DNA from: an uncultured beta proteobacterium
Lineage (GTDB): Bacteria; Pseudomonadota; Gammaproteobacteria; Burkholderiales; Nitrosomonadaceae
Assembly: GCA_900696615.1 (NCBI GenBank)
Contig: CAADGS010000103.1
Location: 1-33,817 of the forward strand
Length of the DNA stretch: 33,817 nucleotides
Reading direction: 5' to 3'
Shown: positions 8,662-19,627 of the stretch, piece after piece
Layout: every line of letters starts with the position of its first letter
How positions within the stretch are numbered: the first letter of the stretch is position 1
Translations under genes and position numbers: made by a program
Notes under the pieces: generated by a model
Databases searched by the model: none
What the model saw: the letters and a program-made list of their open reading frames with translations, nothing else
What the model was told of the DNA's origin: nothing

Positions 8662-8698
8662 TCCTATGATTGATGAAATATACCATCCAATCATAGGA
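8662..8698 (-). terminator. Terminator-like stem-loop after fba
   Basis: TCCTATGATTG and CAATCATAGGA are perfect 11-bp arms, extended inward by ATG/CAT with one bulged base. It begins 19 nt beyond the fba stop on the minus strand. The sequence after the stem in the direction of transcription is TTAATTAATG, a weak U-tract, so termination is likely but perhaps not purely intrinsic. Confidence 0.6.
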
Positions 8699-8716
8699 CT
8701 ACAGACATCTAAACAA

Positions 8717-9781
8717 TTACTTGATTACCGCATTCAGTTCACCTTTAGCATAGCGATTCGCCATGCTTTCCAGTGAAATCGGTTTGATTTTACTGGCCTG
8801 GCCGGCACAGCCAAAAGCTTCAAAGCGAGCCTTACAAATTTCTTTCGCAGCCGCAGTCGCTTCTTTCAGGTATTTGCGCGGATCGAAATTGCTTTTATCC
8901 TGTTCTAAGCTGCGACGAATCGCACCGGTCATGGCTAATCGGATATCGGTATCAATATTGACTTTGCGAACACCATATTTAATGCCTTCCTGAATTTCTT
9001 CCACCGGTACGCCATAAGTTTCCTTAATATCGCCGCCGTATTTGCGTATGATTTCCAACCAATCTTGTGGTACTGAACTGGAACCGTGCATCACCAAATG
9101 TGTATTAGGAATACGTGCATGGATTTCCTTGATGCGCTGAATCGCTAAAATATCGCCTGTGGGTTTACGGGTAAATTTGTACGCGCCGTGCGAAGTTCCG
9201 ATCGCAATTGCCAATGCGTCCACACCGGTTTTACGCACGAAATCGGCAGCTTCTTCCGGATCTGTCAACAACTGATCATGCGACAGCACACCTTCAGCGC
9301 CGTGCCCATCTTCCGCTTCCCCCATACCTGATTCCAGCGAACCCAGACATCCCAACTCACCTTCCACCGAAACACCGACAGAATGAGCGATATTCACCAC
9401 ATCTGCCGTCACTTTGACATTGTAATCATAAGTAGAAGGGGTTTTAGCATCTTCTTTTAACGAACCATCCATCATGACACTCGAAAAACCGCTACGGATG
9501 GCATTCACACATACTGATGGCGAAGCGCCATGATCCTGATGCATTACGATGGGAATATGCGGATAAGCTTCAACAGCAGCAGCAATCAGGTGCCTCAAGA
9601 AAGCCTCTCCGGCATATTTTCTTGCACCTGCGGAACCTTGCATGATCACTGGGCTGTTGCATTCATCAGCTGCTTGCATGATGGCTTGGATTTGTTCCAG
9701 ATTGTTAACGTTAAATGCAGGCAAACCGTAACCGTTTTCCGCCGCATGATCGAGTAATTGTCTGAGTGATACAAGTGCCAT
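8717..9781 (-). CDS. fba: Class II fructose-bisphosphate aldolase
   Basis: A 354-residue zinc-dependent aldolase catalysing reversible cleavage of fructose 1,6-bisphosphate (and, in the Calvin cycle, condensation to sedoheptulose bisphosphate). The active-site segment VMHQDHGAS holds D83 and zinc ligand H84. Other family marks are [12 protein letters not shown], the [10 protein letters not shown] zinc/phosphate loop and [11 protein letters not shown]. This is the long CbbA-like form common in autotrophic proteobacteria. It is last in the tkt-gap-pgk-pyk-fba series, 128 bp after pyk, with an excellent ribosome site (AAGGAGATTTAAATG). The gap could hold an internal promoter (TATACT is visible, but no good -35). 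Confidence 0.96.
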   Translation of the reverse strand: MALVSLRQLLDHAAENGYGLPAFNVNNLEQIQAIMQAADECNSPVIMQGSAGARKYAGEAFLRHLIAAAVEAYPHIPIVMHQDHGASPSVCVNAIRSGFSSVMMDGSLKEDAKTPSTYDYNVKVTADVVNIAHSVGVSVEGELGCLGSLESGMGEAEDGHGAEGVLSHDQLLTDPEEAADFVRKTGVDALAIAIGTSHGAYKFTRKPTGDILAIQRIKEIHARIPNTHLVMHGSSSVPQDWLEIIRKYGGDIKETYGVPVEEIQEGIKYGVRKVNIDTDIRLAMTGAIRRSLEQDKSNFDPRKYLKEATAAAKEICKARFEAFGCAGQASKIKPISLESMANRYAKGELNAVIK

Positions 9782-9909
9782 TTAAATCTCCTTTAAAAAA
9801 TTGTCATAACAAATCACGTTCTAGTATAAGCCATTATCTTTAATAAATATCTTTTCACTTTTCATTGCATGACCGGCAACCGATATTCAAGTATGGTTGC
9901 GCCAATAAT

Positions 9910-11364
9910 TCACGAAACATCATCAATGCCATGCCTCAACTTCCATTCTCCTACTTTGATAATTTTCATGGTATTGGTACCACCGGATTTACCGACAGGC
10001 TCACCAATTGTCATAACCATGATATCACCATTGCGCACAACGCCACGGTTTAGCAATTCTTCTTCTGCCAGATTAAGAATAATTTCAGGATCGCTTAATC
10101 CTTCGCCAAATTCGACTGGATAAACACCTCTAAACAGCGTTACCCGCCTGCGTGTGTCTTCATTTGGACTTAACGCAAAAATAGGTACTTTGGAACTTCT
10201 ACGTGACATTAACAATGCGGTGACGCCACTTTGTGTCAGTGCGGCAATCGCGCGTATCTGCAAACCACTGGCTGTAAACATGGTTGCACGCGCAATAGCT
10301 TCTTCAATGGTTACTTGATTTACTGTTATCGCACGCCGATCATGACTAACCAAATATTCTTTTTCTGCTTCTTGGCAAACTCTTGCCATTGCTTCCACAG
10401 CTTCTACCGGGTATTCGCCGGCAGCCGATTCAGCCGACAGCATCACTGCATCGGTGCCATCCAGTACTGCATTAGCAACATCGGATACTTCAGCGCGTGT
10501 AGGAATTGGATTAGTAATCATGGATTCCATCATCTGTGTGGCGGTCACAACCAATTTATTATTTGTTCTTGCCGCGCGAATCATTCTTTTCTGCAACGCT
10601 GGAACTGCCGCATCACCAACTTCGACAGCCAGATCACCACGCGCAACCATAATGGCATCTGATGCTTCCAGGATATCATCCAGCGCAAGAATAGCCTCTG
10701 AGCGTTCAATTTTGGCCATAACCATACCTTTCCCGCCGGCTTCCTGCATCAACGCACGCGCTTGCCTGATATCATCGCCAGAGCGTACAAATGACACAGC
10801 TAAATAATCTGCGCCAAATTCTGCAGCCGTCTTGATATCTTCCAAATCCTTGCTAGTTAGTGCTGGTGCACCGAGTCCACCACCCTTGCGATTAATGCCT
10901 TTGTTGTTCGACAGCACACCACCTTGCTCAACCACACAAAATACCTGGTGTTCTCTAACTGAGGATACACTCAGCACAATACGGCCATCGTCGAGCATAA
11001 GAGTCGCACCCGCTTCTAAATCATTCGGTAATTCCTTGTAGTCCAGACCGACTCTCTCCTGGTTACCCAATTCGCAGAAAGAATCGAGGATAAATTGATC
11101 ACCGATTTCCAGTCTGATTTTACCGTGTTCAAATTTGCCAACCCGTATTTTGGGGCCTTGCAAATCGGCCAAAACACCTACGGTTCGTCCGGCTGCTCGC
11201 GCCAATGAGCGTGTCAATTCGGCAAATTCGATATGCTGTTCGCGTGTGCCATGTGAAAAATTGATCCGAACAACATCGACACCAGCCATAATCATGCGTT
11301 CTAATATTTTTGGATTAGTACAAGCCGGTCCCAGTGTCGCTACAATTTTTGTTCTTCGAATCAT
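9910..11364 (-). CDS. pyk: Pyruvate kinase
   Basis: A 484-residue pyruvate kinase converting phosphoenolpyruvate and ADP to pyruvate and ATP. It begins RRTKIVATLGPA, has the RINFSHG motif, a B domain at roughly residues 70-168, catalytic K218 in MVMAKIERSEAI, the MVARGDLAVEVG Mg/substrate loop, and TATQMMESM. The C-terminal regulatory domain is complete. Start is ATG, 12 bp after the pgk stop, with only a weak ribosome site, suggesting coupling to pgk translation. Its position within a Calvin cycle gene set links carbon fixation to pyruvate supply. Confidence 0.97.
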   Translation of the reverse strand: MIRRTKIVATLGPACTNPKILERMIMAGVDVVRINFSHGTREQHIEFAELTRSLARAAGRTVGVLADLQGPKIRVGKFEHGKIRLEIGDQFILDSFCELGNQERVGLDYKELPNDLEAGATLMLDDGRIVLSVSSVREHQVFCVVEQGGVLSNNKGINRKGGGLGAPALTSKDLEDIKTAAEFGADYLAVSFVRSGDDIRQARALMQEAGGKGMVMAKIERSEAILALDDILEASDAIMVARGDLAVEVGDAAVPALQKRMIRAARTNNKLVVTATQMMESMITNPIPTRAEVSDVANAVLDGTDAVMLSAESAAGEYPVEAVEAMARVCQEAEKEYLVSHDRRAITVNQVTIEEAIARATMFTASGLQIRAIAALTQSGVTALLMSRRSSKVPIFALSPNEDTRRRVTLFRGVYPVEFGEGLSDPEIILNLAEEELLNRGVVRNGDIMVMTIGEPVGKSGGTNTMKIIKVGEWKLRHGIDDVS

Positions 11365-11376
11365 AATCCGTATAAA

Positions 11377-12555
11377 TTAATGAGCACGCTTTTCCAATAT
11401 TTCCACTGCTGGTAATTTTTTGCCTTCTAAAAACTCAAGAAATGCACCACCTGCTGTTGATATATAAGATACCTTGTCGTAGATATCGTATTTCTGAATT
11501 GCCGCAATCGTATCGCCACCGCCCGCCAGCGTGAAAGCACTGGTTTCTGCAATTGCTCGGGCAATTTTCTCAGTTCCTGCGCCAAACTGGTCAAATTCAA
11601 ATACACCCACGGGTCCGTTCCAAACCACGGTACCGGCTCGCATAATAATGTCCACGAGTTCTTGGGCACTCTTTGGGCCGATATCAAAAATCATGTCATC
11701 GTCGGCAACATTACTGGCTTCCTTTAATACAGCCGGTTCGTTAGCATCAAATTTTTTACCCACCACAACATCGACAGCAATCGGTATCGAAGCATTACGT
11801 TTAGCCATTTTGTCCATTAAAGCCTTAGCTGTTGGCACTAAATCATCTTCGCACAAGGATTTTCCAACATTTTTTCCGGTAGCTTTTAAAAAAGTATTGG
11901 CAATGCCACCACCTACCACCAGTTGGTCAACTTTTTCAGATAGCGATTCGAGTACCGTCAGTTTGGTAGATACTTTCGAACCGCCAACAATCGCTACCAT
12001 TGGACGCGCCGGATTCAATAGCGCTTTGGTCAGTGCTTCCAGCTCCTCAGTGAGCAGAATGCCTGCGCAAGCCACAGGCGCGTATTTGGCAATGCCGTGT
12101 GTTGATGCCTCCGCACGATGTGCGGTGCCAAATGCATCCATCACGAATACATCACATAATTTCGCATACTTTTGTGCGGTTTCCTCCAAATTTTTCTTTT
12201 CACCTCTATTGATGCGGCAATTCTCCAACACCACCAATTCTCCATCGGCTAATTCAAAGCCAGTATCCAGCCAGTCCCGGATTAACCGTACTGACTTATT
12301 CAGTCGATTGGCAATATTATCTGCTACAGGCTTAAGCGAATTTTCTTCGCTCCATTGCCCTTCTTCCGGTCGACCAAGATGCGATGTCACCATGACTTTG
12401 GCGCCTTGTTTGAGACAGTGATTAATTGTGGCCATTGAGGCGGTTATACGTGCATCAGAGGTAACTTTACCATCTTTTACTGGCACGTTTAGATCAGAAC
12501 GGATAAATACCCGCTTACCTTTTAGATCAAGATCTACAACTTTGATAACTGACAC
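11377..12555 (-). CDS. pgk: Phosphoglycerate kinase
   Basis: A 392-residue enzyme interconverting 3-phosphoglycerate and 1,3-bisphosphoglycerate with ATP. Visible marks are [12 protein letters not shown] (substrate-binding), [26 protein letters not shown] and the C-terminal [10 protein letters not shown] nucleotide loop. The ORF track starts at 12597, but the true start is almost certainly GTG at 12553-12555 ([12 protein letters not shown]), with GGAG six bases upstream; this gives the normal family length and leaves the upstream stem-loop untranslated. Third gene of the operon. Confidence 0.96.
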   Translation of the reverse strand: MSVIKVVDLDLKGKRVFIRSDLNVPVKDGKVTSDARITASMATINHCLKQGAKVMVTSHLGRPEEGQWSEENSLKPVADNIANRLNKSVRLIRDWLDTGFELADGELVVLENCRINRGEKKNLEETAQKYAKLCDVFVMDAFGTAHRAEASTHGIAKYAPVACAGILLTEELEALTKALLNPARPMVAIVGGSKVSTKLTVLESLSEKVDQLVVGGGIANTFLKATGKNVGKSLCEDDLVPTAKALMDKMAKRNASIPIAVDVVVGKKFDANEPAVLKEASNVADDDMIFDIGPKSAQELVDIIMRAGTVVWNGPVGVFEFDQFGAGTEKIARAIAETSAFTLAGGGDTIAAIQKYDIYDKVSYISTAGGAFLEFLEGKKLPAVEILEKRAH

Positions 12556-12583
12556 GGCAAACTCCAGAATTGTCTTTAAAAAT

Positions 12584-12611
12584 ATAAAGGATAGCAAACG
12601 CTACCCTTTAT
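12584..12611 (-). terminator. Stem-loop with T-rich tail between gap and pgk
   Basis: On the minus strand ATAAAGGGTAGC-gttt-GCTATCCTTTAT pairs over 12 bp (one G-U wobble) with a 4-nt loop and is followed by ATTTTT. It sits in the gap-pgk gap, 28 nt before the pgk GTG. It may act as a partial terminator, processing site or mRNA stabiliser. Confidence 0.55.
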
Positions 12612-12704
12612 GTGCGATCTTATTTCGAATTGAATATCAACGACGCTAAATTAACCAGGATTATCAATCCATCTCCTAATTGAACTAACGCATATTTGAA
12701 AGTT

Positions 12705-13758
<1,054 letters not shown>

Positions 13759-13783
13759 CTTTTATCAATCATAAGTTATTAAA

Positions 13784-15799
13784 TTAGAGAATATCTTTTA
13801 CTGTCTTAATCACATTTTCTACAGTAAAACCAAAATGCTTAAATAACACATCTGCAGGAGCCGATTCGCCAAAGGTATCAATACCTACTACCGCACCATC
13901 CAAACCGACATATTTTCGCCAGAAATCAGTTACACCAGCTTCAATAGCAACCCGCTTAATACCTTTTGGCAGCACACTGTCTTTATAGGATAATTCCTGT
14001 CGATCGAAAATATTGGTACATGGCATGGAAACCACCCGCACATAAATACCTTCTTGCGCCAATGCCTTTTGTGCATTCATTGCCAATCCCACTTCCGAGC
14101 CAGTGGCGATCAACACTGCTTGCGGCTTACCGTTATCTGCTTCCGATAAAACATAACCACCTTTGTCAATCAATTGAATAGTCGCTGCATCGCGTTTCTG
14201 AAATGGCAGATTTTGACGACTGAATATCAATATTGAAGGACCCGTTTTTCTTTCAATGGCACGCGCCCAACAAACTGTTGACTCAACCGTATCACATGGC
14301 CGCCATACATCCATATTGGGGATATATCGTAATGTAGCCGTTTGCTCTACAGGCTGATGCGTGGGTCCATCTTCACCCAAACCGATTGAGTCATGGGTGA
14401 AAACAAAAATATTACGAATTTTCATCAAGGCAGCCATGCGTAGGGCATTACGCGCATACTCAGAAAACATCAAGAAAGTGGCGCCATAAGGAATCAAGCC
14501 GCCATGCAGCGACAACCCATTCATAATTGCACTCATGCCGAATTCACGCACGCCATAATAAATATAATTACCGCCATTTAGCTGGTCAATTCCTTTTGAA
14601 CCAGACCATAAAGTCAAATTAGACCCAGCCAGATCAGCCGAACCACCAATCAATTCAGGCAACACAGGTGCCAAACCTTCAATGGCATTTTGCGAAGCTT
14701 TCCTGCTGGCAATTGTTTCCGCTTTCCCATTAACCTGATTGATTATACTTTGTACGTAATCATTCCAATTTGACGGCAGGTCACCCGCCATTCTGCGGTT
14801 AAATTCGGCAGCTTCGGCAGGATATCTTTCAGCATATTCTGCAAATTTCTCGCCCCATTCGGTTTCAAGCTTTTGACCTTTTGCTCTGGCATCCCATGCA
14901 CTATAGACATCTTGTGGAATTTCAAAAGGCGCATGATGCCAACCTATATGTGGACGAGCTGCAGCAATTTCTGCATCCCCTAATGCAGCACCATGTACGG
15001 AATGTGTATTAGCCATATTAGGCGAACCCATTCCAATCACAGTTTTACAGCAAATCATCGATGGCTTGTTATTTACTCGTTTCGCCTCCTCAATCGCAGC
15101 TTCAATCGCCATAGGATCGTGACCATTGACGTCAGGAACTACGTGCCAGCCATAGGATTCAAACCGCTTAGGTGTGTCGTCGGTAAACCAGCCTTCAACA
15201 TGGCCATCAATAGAAATACCGTTATCATCGTAAAAACAAATTAACTTACCCAAACCAAGCGTTCCCGCCAACGAGCAAGCTTCATGGGAGATGCCTTCCA
15301 TCATGCAGCCATCCCCCAGAAAAACATACGTATAATGATCTACGATATTATAACCAGGTCTATTAAATTCGGCAGCCAACACTTTTTCAGCAAGCGCCAT
15401 ACCTACTGCATTCGTAATTCCTTGACCTAGTGGGCCAGTTGTGGTCTCTACACCGGGTGTATAACCATATTCCGGATGTCCAGGCGTCTTAGAATGAAGT
15501 TGCCGAAACTGCTTCAACTCTTCCATCGGCAAATCGTAGCCGGTCAAATGCAACAAAGCATAAATCAGCATGGATCCGTGACCGTTGGAAAGGACAAATC
15601 GATCACGATCCACCCACATTGGATTACTAGGATTATGACGCAGATGGTGGATCCACAGCACCTCAGCGATTTCTGCCATTCCCATCGGCATTCCGGGATG
15701 TCCAGAATTGGCTTTTTGCACCGCATCCATCGCCAGTGCCCGAATCGCACTGGTCAAATTCCTAAACACCGGCGCGTCAAAATCCTTGAATGTACCCAT
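13784..15799 (-). CDS. tkt: Transketolase
   Basis: A 671-residue thiamine-diphosphate enzyme moving two-carbon units between sugar phosphates in the Calvin and pentose phosphate pathways. The N-terminal [10 protein letters not shown] and the TPP motif beginning GDG at about 162-164 ([14 protein letters not shown]) are present. So are the central [17 protein letters not shown] and the C-terminal [10 protein letters not shown]. Length is normal. First gene of the carbon operon; ATG preceded by AAGGGAG. A good promoter lies about 80 bp upstream. Confidence 0.97.
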   Translation of the reverse strand: MGTFKDFDAPVFRNLTSAIRALAMDAVQKANSGHPGMPMGMAEIAEVLWIHHLRHNPSNPMWVDRDRFVLSNGHGSMLIYALLHLTGYDLPMEELKQFRQLHSKTPGHPEYGYTPGVETTTGPLGQGITNAVGMALAEKVLAAEFNRPGYNIVDHYTYVFLGDGCMMEGISHEACSLAGTLGLGKLICFYDDNGISIDGHVEGWFTDDTPKRFESYGWHVVPDVNGHDPMAIEAAIEEAKRVNNKPSMICCKTVIGMGSPNMANTHSVHGAALGDAEIAAARPHIGWHHAPFEIPQDVYSAWDARAKGQKLETEWGEKFAEYAERYPAEAAEFNRRMAGDLPSNWNDYVQSIINQVNGKAETIASRKASQNAIEGLAPVLPELIGGSADLAGSNLTLWSGSKGIDQLNGGNYIYYGVREFGMSAIMNGLSLHGGLIPYGATFLMFSEYARNALRMAALMKIRNIFVFTHDSIGLGEDGPTHQPVEQTATLRYIPNMDVWRPCDTVESTVCWARAIERKTGPSILIFSRQNLPFQKRDAATIQLIDKGGYVLSEADNGKPQAVLIATGSEVGLAMNAQKALAQEGIYVRVVSMPCTNIFDRQELSYKDSVLPKGIKRVAIEAGVTDFWRKYVGLDGAVVGIDTFGESAPADVLFKHFGFTVENVIKTVKDIL

Positions 15800-15880
15800 T
15801 TAATACTAACTCCCTTAAATTTTCATCAAACAAAAACGATCACACCAGCCTATCAATTACAGATTGCTGGCAAAGTTAGC

Positions 15881-15909
15881 ATTATCTCTTAAGACGGGTA
15901 ATACGACAA
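15881..15909 (-). promoter_or_regulatory. Putative sigma70 promoter of the tkt-gap-pgk-pyk-fba operon
   Basis: On the minus strand TTGTCG (15904-15909) and GATAAT (15881-15886) are separated by 17 bp, matching consensus at 4/6 and 5/6. The transcription start would be about 15874, giving a leader of about 75 nt before tkt. I could not identify a convincing CbbR (LysR-type) site near it. Confidence 0.55.
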
Positions 15910-15966
15910 CTAGAAACCTTCATTTTGCGTATAAAACCAACCCAGTAGGAAAATTCCCCGTTTCTA

Positions 15967-17229
15967 TCAATTCCCCCGCAATTTGATTCCCAACAATTTT
16001 ATTTTACGATAAAGATGTGTTCTCTCTAGGCCTGCTCGATCAGCAACCCGGGTCATATTGCCATTTTCTTGGTCAATCAACCGTTCGAAATAAGTTCTTT
16101 CAAACAAGTCACGCGCCTCGCGCAACGAGAGATCTAAAGGAATCTCTGGTGTCACAGAAGACGAAGCGGATTCAGGAAAAACCATGGCTTGCTGAACCGC
16201 ATCAACCGAGATTTCATCGCCTGTACATGTCAATGCCAAAGAATGCACTACACCCGTGAGCTGTGTCAAATTACCAGGCCAGTCATAATTTCGTAAGCAA
16301 TTTAATGCAGCAGTAGTGAATTGCAGCGATGAAGATGCTTCGCCCGACTCAACAAAACGCGATAAAATTTGGTTGGCTAATTCTGGAACGTCTTCCCGAT
16401 GCGCTCTCAATGGCGGAATTCCAATACTAAGGCTACTAAGCGTCTCAAACAGCTTAGGCAAAAAAACTCCTTGCGCCGCTAATTCAGCGAGCGGTTGTGA
16501 CGTTGCGCAAACCAACCGCACGTTATACTTATCCAACTTGCTTAACAACAGCAACAGCCCTTTTTGCGCCAATTTATTAATATCGCCTATATCCTTTAGA
16601 AACAACAAGCCATCCCGTGCCAGTTCCAATAAATCAAGCGGTGAATCGGCCAGAGATGTTAATGTTTCTGGTTCTACCCAAGGCGTATTTGGGCGGTGCA
16701 AAAAACGAGCGCAAATTTCTGCACCAACACCTGGTTCCCCCATTAATAACAGCGGTGACTTCAAATTGGCGACCTGCTCCAATTTTTTTCTTAGCTCAAC
16801 AATTAAAGCCCCTTTGCCCAAGCTAGCGAGTGAAAGTGTCATGTGCTGCTTACTCTGTCCACCCCGCAAGGCCTTAATGACAGTACTTAACAGCTTTTGC
16901 AGCGGTATCGGTTTCTCTAAATAACCAAAGGCACCTATACGCGTTGCCTCTATAGCCGTATCAATGGTGCCATGCCCCGACATCATGATGACCGGCATTG
17001 TTAGCAAACCATTGCTAGCCCATTCTTTCAAAAGAGTAATGCCATCAGTATCAGGCATCCAGATATCCAGCAGCACTAGATCAGGGCGCGTCTGATTTCT
17101 CCAAACTCGGGCTTGCTCTGCATTTTCTGCCAACGCTACGCGATAGCCTTCATCACGCAAAATTTCCGACAGCAATTCACGTATACCAATTTCATCATCA
17201 ACAACAAGTATTGTATTGTTTGTTATCAT
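15967..17229 (-). CDS. ntrX: NtrX-like response regulator with degenerate AAA+ domain
   Basis: A 420-residue protein with a normal receiver (DD at 11-12, phospho-acceptor D55 in LLDIWMPDTDG, K106), a central AAA+-like domain and a C-terminal Fis-type helix-turn-helix (GNMTRVADRAGLERTHLYRKI). The central domain is heavily degraded: Walker A is GEPGVGAE (Lys replaced by Ala), Walker B is LLFLKD (DE lost), the GAFTGA sigma54-contact loop is absent and the Walker A-B spacing is short, the arginine-finger region reads LPKLFETLSS, and sensor II reads WPGNLTQL instead of WPGNVREL. It therefore probably binds DNA under NtrY control without ATP-driven sigma54 activation. It has its own promoter-like sequence; ATG preceded by GGAG. 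Confidence 0.88.
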   Translation of the reverse strand: MITNNTILVVDDEIGIRELLSEILRDEGYRVALAENAEQARVWRNQTRPDLVLLDIWMPDTDGITLLKEWASNGLLTMPVIMMSGHGTIDTAIEATRIGAFGYLEKPIPLQKLLSTVIKALRGGQSKQHMTLSLASLGKGALIVELRKKLEQVANLKSPLLLMGEPGVGAEICARFLHRPNTPWVEPETLTSLADSPLDLLELARDGLLFLKDIGDINKLAQKGLLLLLSKLDKYNVRLVCATSQPLAELAAQGVFLPKLFETLSSLSIGIPPLRAHREDVPELANQILSRFVESGEASSSLQFTTAALNCLRNYDWPGNLTQLTGVVHSLALTCTGDEISVDAVQQAMVFPESASSSVTPEIPLDLSLREARDLFERTYFERLIDQENGNMTRVADRAGLERTHLYRKIKLLGIKLRGN

Positions 17230-17251
17230 TTAAAATTTTCTCCGCTGCCGA

Positions 17252-17280
17252 AATGTAATCAGCTTGTCTATGACTGTCAA
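17252..17280 (-). promoter_or_regulatory. Putative sigma70 promoter of ntrX
   Basis: On the minus strand a perfect TTGACA (17275-17280) is followed after exactly 17 bp by TACATT (17252-17257, 4/6). The transcript would start about 15-20 nt before the ntrX ATG. This sits in the 223-bp ntrY-ntrX gap and suggests ntrX is transcribed independently of the upstream genes. Confidence 0.6.
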
Positions 17281-17452
17281 TTTCCAGAGGTATCGTATAT
17301 CGATTCTCCCCTTAACAGTCCCTTCAAAATACTTTCAAGGAAATCGATGCAACATAAAAACATGCGAAAAAGTGCGATTTATGCACAATAAATGAGCATT
17401 CTGCGTGTAACTATATCAAAATTATTACCCTTTCTTGGATCACTCCATTGAT

Positions 17453-19627
17453 TCAACTCCTTTTAATTTCTGGTTTTGACACGCTCTTGCTCACTGCAGG
17501 TAAAAATATCGATATTTGTGCGCCATGAGGTTTGATATTTTGAATATGAATTACACCTTCATGCTCCTCTACAATTTTCTTCACAATGGGCAAACCCAAT
17601 CCTGTTCCCTTTGGTTTAGTTGTTACATAGGGTTCAAAAACCCGGACCCTAATTTCATCTGAGAATCCGCATCCATTGTCACGCACAATGAGCTGCACAC
17701 CGCTTTGCACCACTTCAGTTTTCACTTCAATCAATGGGTCTAACGCATCGATTAATGCATCCTGAGCATTTTGCAACAAATTATGTAGCACCTGACGTAA
17801 CTGGGTGGAATCTCCTTTAATCATTGGCAAATCATCCGCCAGTGTTTGTTTGATAGGTATGAGCTTATTACGATCAATCGTCATGCTTGAAACCTCATAC
17901 ATAGACAAGACCTCACGCACCAAACGGTTAAAATCAAGCTGACGTAACTCAAGTTCGGGAATACGGGCATATTGACTGAATTCATTGACCATTTTCTTAA
18001 GCGCTTCAACCTGATTCACGATTGTCTCGGTCGATCGCTGCAATACCCGCGCATCGTCCTCATTAAGCTTGTGTATAAGTTTATGTTGCACACGTTCGGC
18101 GGAAAGCTGAATTGGCGTCAAGGGATTTTTTATTTCATGCGCCAACCGGCGCGCAACCTCACCCCATGCAACCGCACGCTGCACCTGTAAAAGATTAGTG
18201 ATATCATCAAACACCACTACGCCACCGCCGCCGGATATCTTTGGCAAACGCGTTCCCCTTATCAATAACACCTGGTTCTGACTGTCTACCAGGCGCGTTA
18301 TCTGACGCTGCCATACCCCCCCCACTTCAGAACCAAAACCTTCCTTAATCTCGGTTACCAGCGCTTGCAGTTGCGGCTCATTGTCTACACATCCTTCAAT
18401 GATTGCACCATCCAAACTAATCAGTGGCACTTGCAATATTTGTTCAGCGCTTCGATTAGCCTTGGATAAAGTCAACTGTTCGTCAAATACCAATACTCCC
18501 GAAGAAAGGTTTGCCAGAATACTTTCCAGATGCGCGCGCGCGCTTTCCACCTCTTGCTGATTATGCTGCGCGGTTGCTTGCGCTTCCTCCAACTGCTGCG
18601 TCATCAAATTAAAAGATTCCGTCAATACACCCAGTTCATCACTACTTTGAACCAAATGCCGACGGCTATAGTCCCCTTGCGCAATAGCACGCGTACCCTC
18701 TGCTAACATCCCTAACGGAGCGCTCAATCTTTCACTGAGCAACGAAGCAGAAGCAAGGGCCGAAAACAAAGACAACAATAGTGCCAAAGTCAGGGTAACG
18801 CTGTACAACCATGTCAGCCCCTGGCGGGACAACGAAAGCTCCTGATAATCTTCAATCCCTGCCTGTACTCGCTCGGCATCTTTTGCCAATTGCAGCGGAA
18901 CAGGTTGCAGAAGCTGAAGCATTTGAATATCTTCTTTAAGATTCAGCACATTAACAGGAACGACTACACGAAGGTACAAACCTTTATCGATAATGGACTC
19001 AACTGCACTATAACCCTTCTGAATTCTAATTTGCCGCATCACCATAGTGTTAGGCACGCCTGGAAAAAGCGTTAAATTATTTTCACTAGAAAATGCAATG
19101 ATTCTGCCATCAGGGCTAAAAAGGGTCGCTTCTTCAACTTGAGATTGCAAAAGTAATTCGTTTAGCACGAGTAAAGGCGGATTCGAGGATTCCGAGGACA
19201 GCATTAATGCGGTTGCCTGTGCTTTCTTTTGTAATTCAGCCAGCAGGCTGTCAAGCATAGTGTGACCGAGATTTAAGCCTCCCTCAAGTGCCCGTTCCAC
19301 TCTCACATCAAACCAAGATTCAATACTCTTCCCAAGAAACTGTACCGATACGGCATATACCAAGGCACCTGGAAGTATCGCCATCAATGAAAAAATTACC
19401 ATTAACCTTAATGCCAATTTTGAACCAAACACACCTGATTTCAGTCTGCGCCTGAATCGCCAGAGCGAAAACCCCACAATAATCATGAGGAATGCCACGA
19501 AAGCAATATTAATACCCAATAACAAGCGATATTTGTGTTCAAAAAACTCAGTATTGGCACCCGCTGTGGCCAGCAGAAACAACATGACTGCTCCCACCCC
19601 TGCACCAATAATAAGCACATATTTCAT
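17453..19627 (-). CDS. ntrY: NtrY-like membrane sensor histidine kinase
   Basis: A 724-residue sensor kinase. Two N-terminal hydrophobic helices (about 3-20 and 38-56) and a third (about 72-95) precede a periplasmic sensor segment; another helix (about 273-297) leads to a HAMP domain (about 298-350), a PAS-like region (about 365-480), HisKA with H497 in RRLAHEIKNPLTPIQ, and an ATPase domain with LLQNAQDAL, RDNGCGFS and GTGLGLPIV. All catalytic boxes are intact, in contrast to the degraded partner regulator. It overlaps the DUF4390 gene by 4 bp (ATGA), indicating translational coupling, and is 223 bp from ntrX. NtrY/NtrX pairs are tied to nitrogen, redox or envelope signals in other proteobacteria; the signal here is unknown. 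Confidence 0.92.
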   Translation of the reverse strand: MKYVLIIGAGVGAVMLFLLATAGANTEFFEHKYRLLLGINIAFVAFLMIIVGFSLWRFRRRLKSGVFGSKLALRLMVIFSLMAILPGALVYAVSVQFLGKSIESWFDVRVERALEGGLNLGHTMLDSLLAELQKKAQATALMLSSESSNPPLLVLNELLLQSQVEEATLFSPDGRIIAFSSENNLTLFPGVPNTMVMRQIRIQKGYSAVESIIDKGLYLRVVVPVNVLNLKEDIQMLQLLQPVPLQLAKDAERVQAGIEDYQELSLSRQGLTWLYSVTLTLALLLSLFSALASASLLSERLSAPLGMLAEGTRAIAQGDYSRRHLVQSSDELGVLTESFNLMTQQLEEAQATAQHNQQEVESARAHLESILANLSSGVLVFDEQLTLSKANRSAEQILQVPLISLDGAIIEGCVDNEPQLQALVTEIKEGFGSEVGGVWQRQITRLVDSQNQVLLIRGTRLPKISGGGGVVVFDDITNLLQVQRAVAWGEVARRLAHEIKNPLTPIQLSAERVQHKLIHKLNEDDARVLQRSTETIVNQVEALKKMVNEFSQYARIPELELRQLDFNRLVREVLSMYEVSSMTIDRNKLIPIKQTLADDLPMIKGDSTQLRQVLHNLLQNAQDALIDALDPLIEVKTEVVQSGVQLIVRDNGCGFSDEIRVRVFEPYVTTKPKGTGLGLPIVKKIVEEHEGVIHIQNIKPHGAQISIFLPAVSKSVSKPEIKRS

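Larger units (their letters stand above)
8263..8716. other. 454-bp stretch without a convincing gene
   Basis: Lies between the rnk start and the fba stop. It contains a perfect 8-bp stem-loop, CTGACCTA-aagg-TAGGTCAG (8357-8376), a 63-codon plus-strand ORF (8385-8576) that can only start at TTG and resembles nothing I know, a tRNA-D-arm-like string that does not fold as a tRNA, and the stem-loop after fba. The rnk promoter should lie in its left part, but I could not identify convincing boxes. Confidence 0.5.

Noticed and set aside
11531-12421. 296-codon plus-strand ORF opposite pgk
   Set aside because: Antisense shadow of pgk. Ser/Thr/Pro/Ala-rich translation with no domain, typical of an open frame opposite a conserved gene.
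12556-12597. Upstream in-frame start for pgk in the ORF track
   Set aside because: The extension runs through the stem-loop and gives residues ([14 protein letters not shown]) unlike Pgk N-termini; the GTG at 12555 has a proper ribosome site.
16316-16924. 202-codon plus-strand ORF opposite ntrX
   Set aside because: Antisense of the degenerate AAA+ domain. I considered whether it could explain the motif loss as a dual-coding constraint, but its translation is Ser/Asn-rich without any domain.
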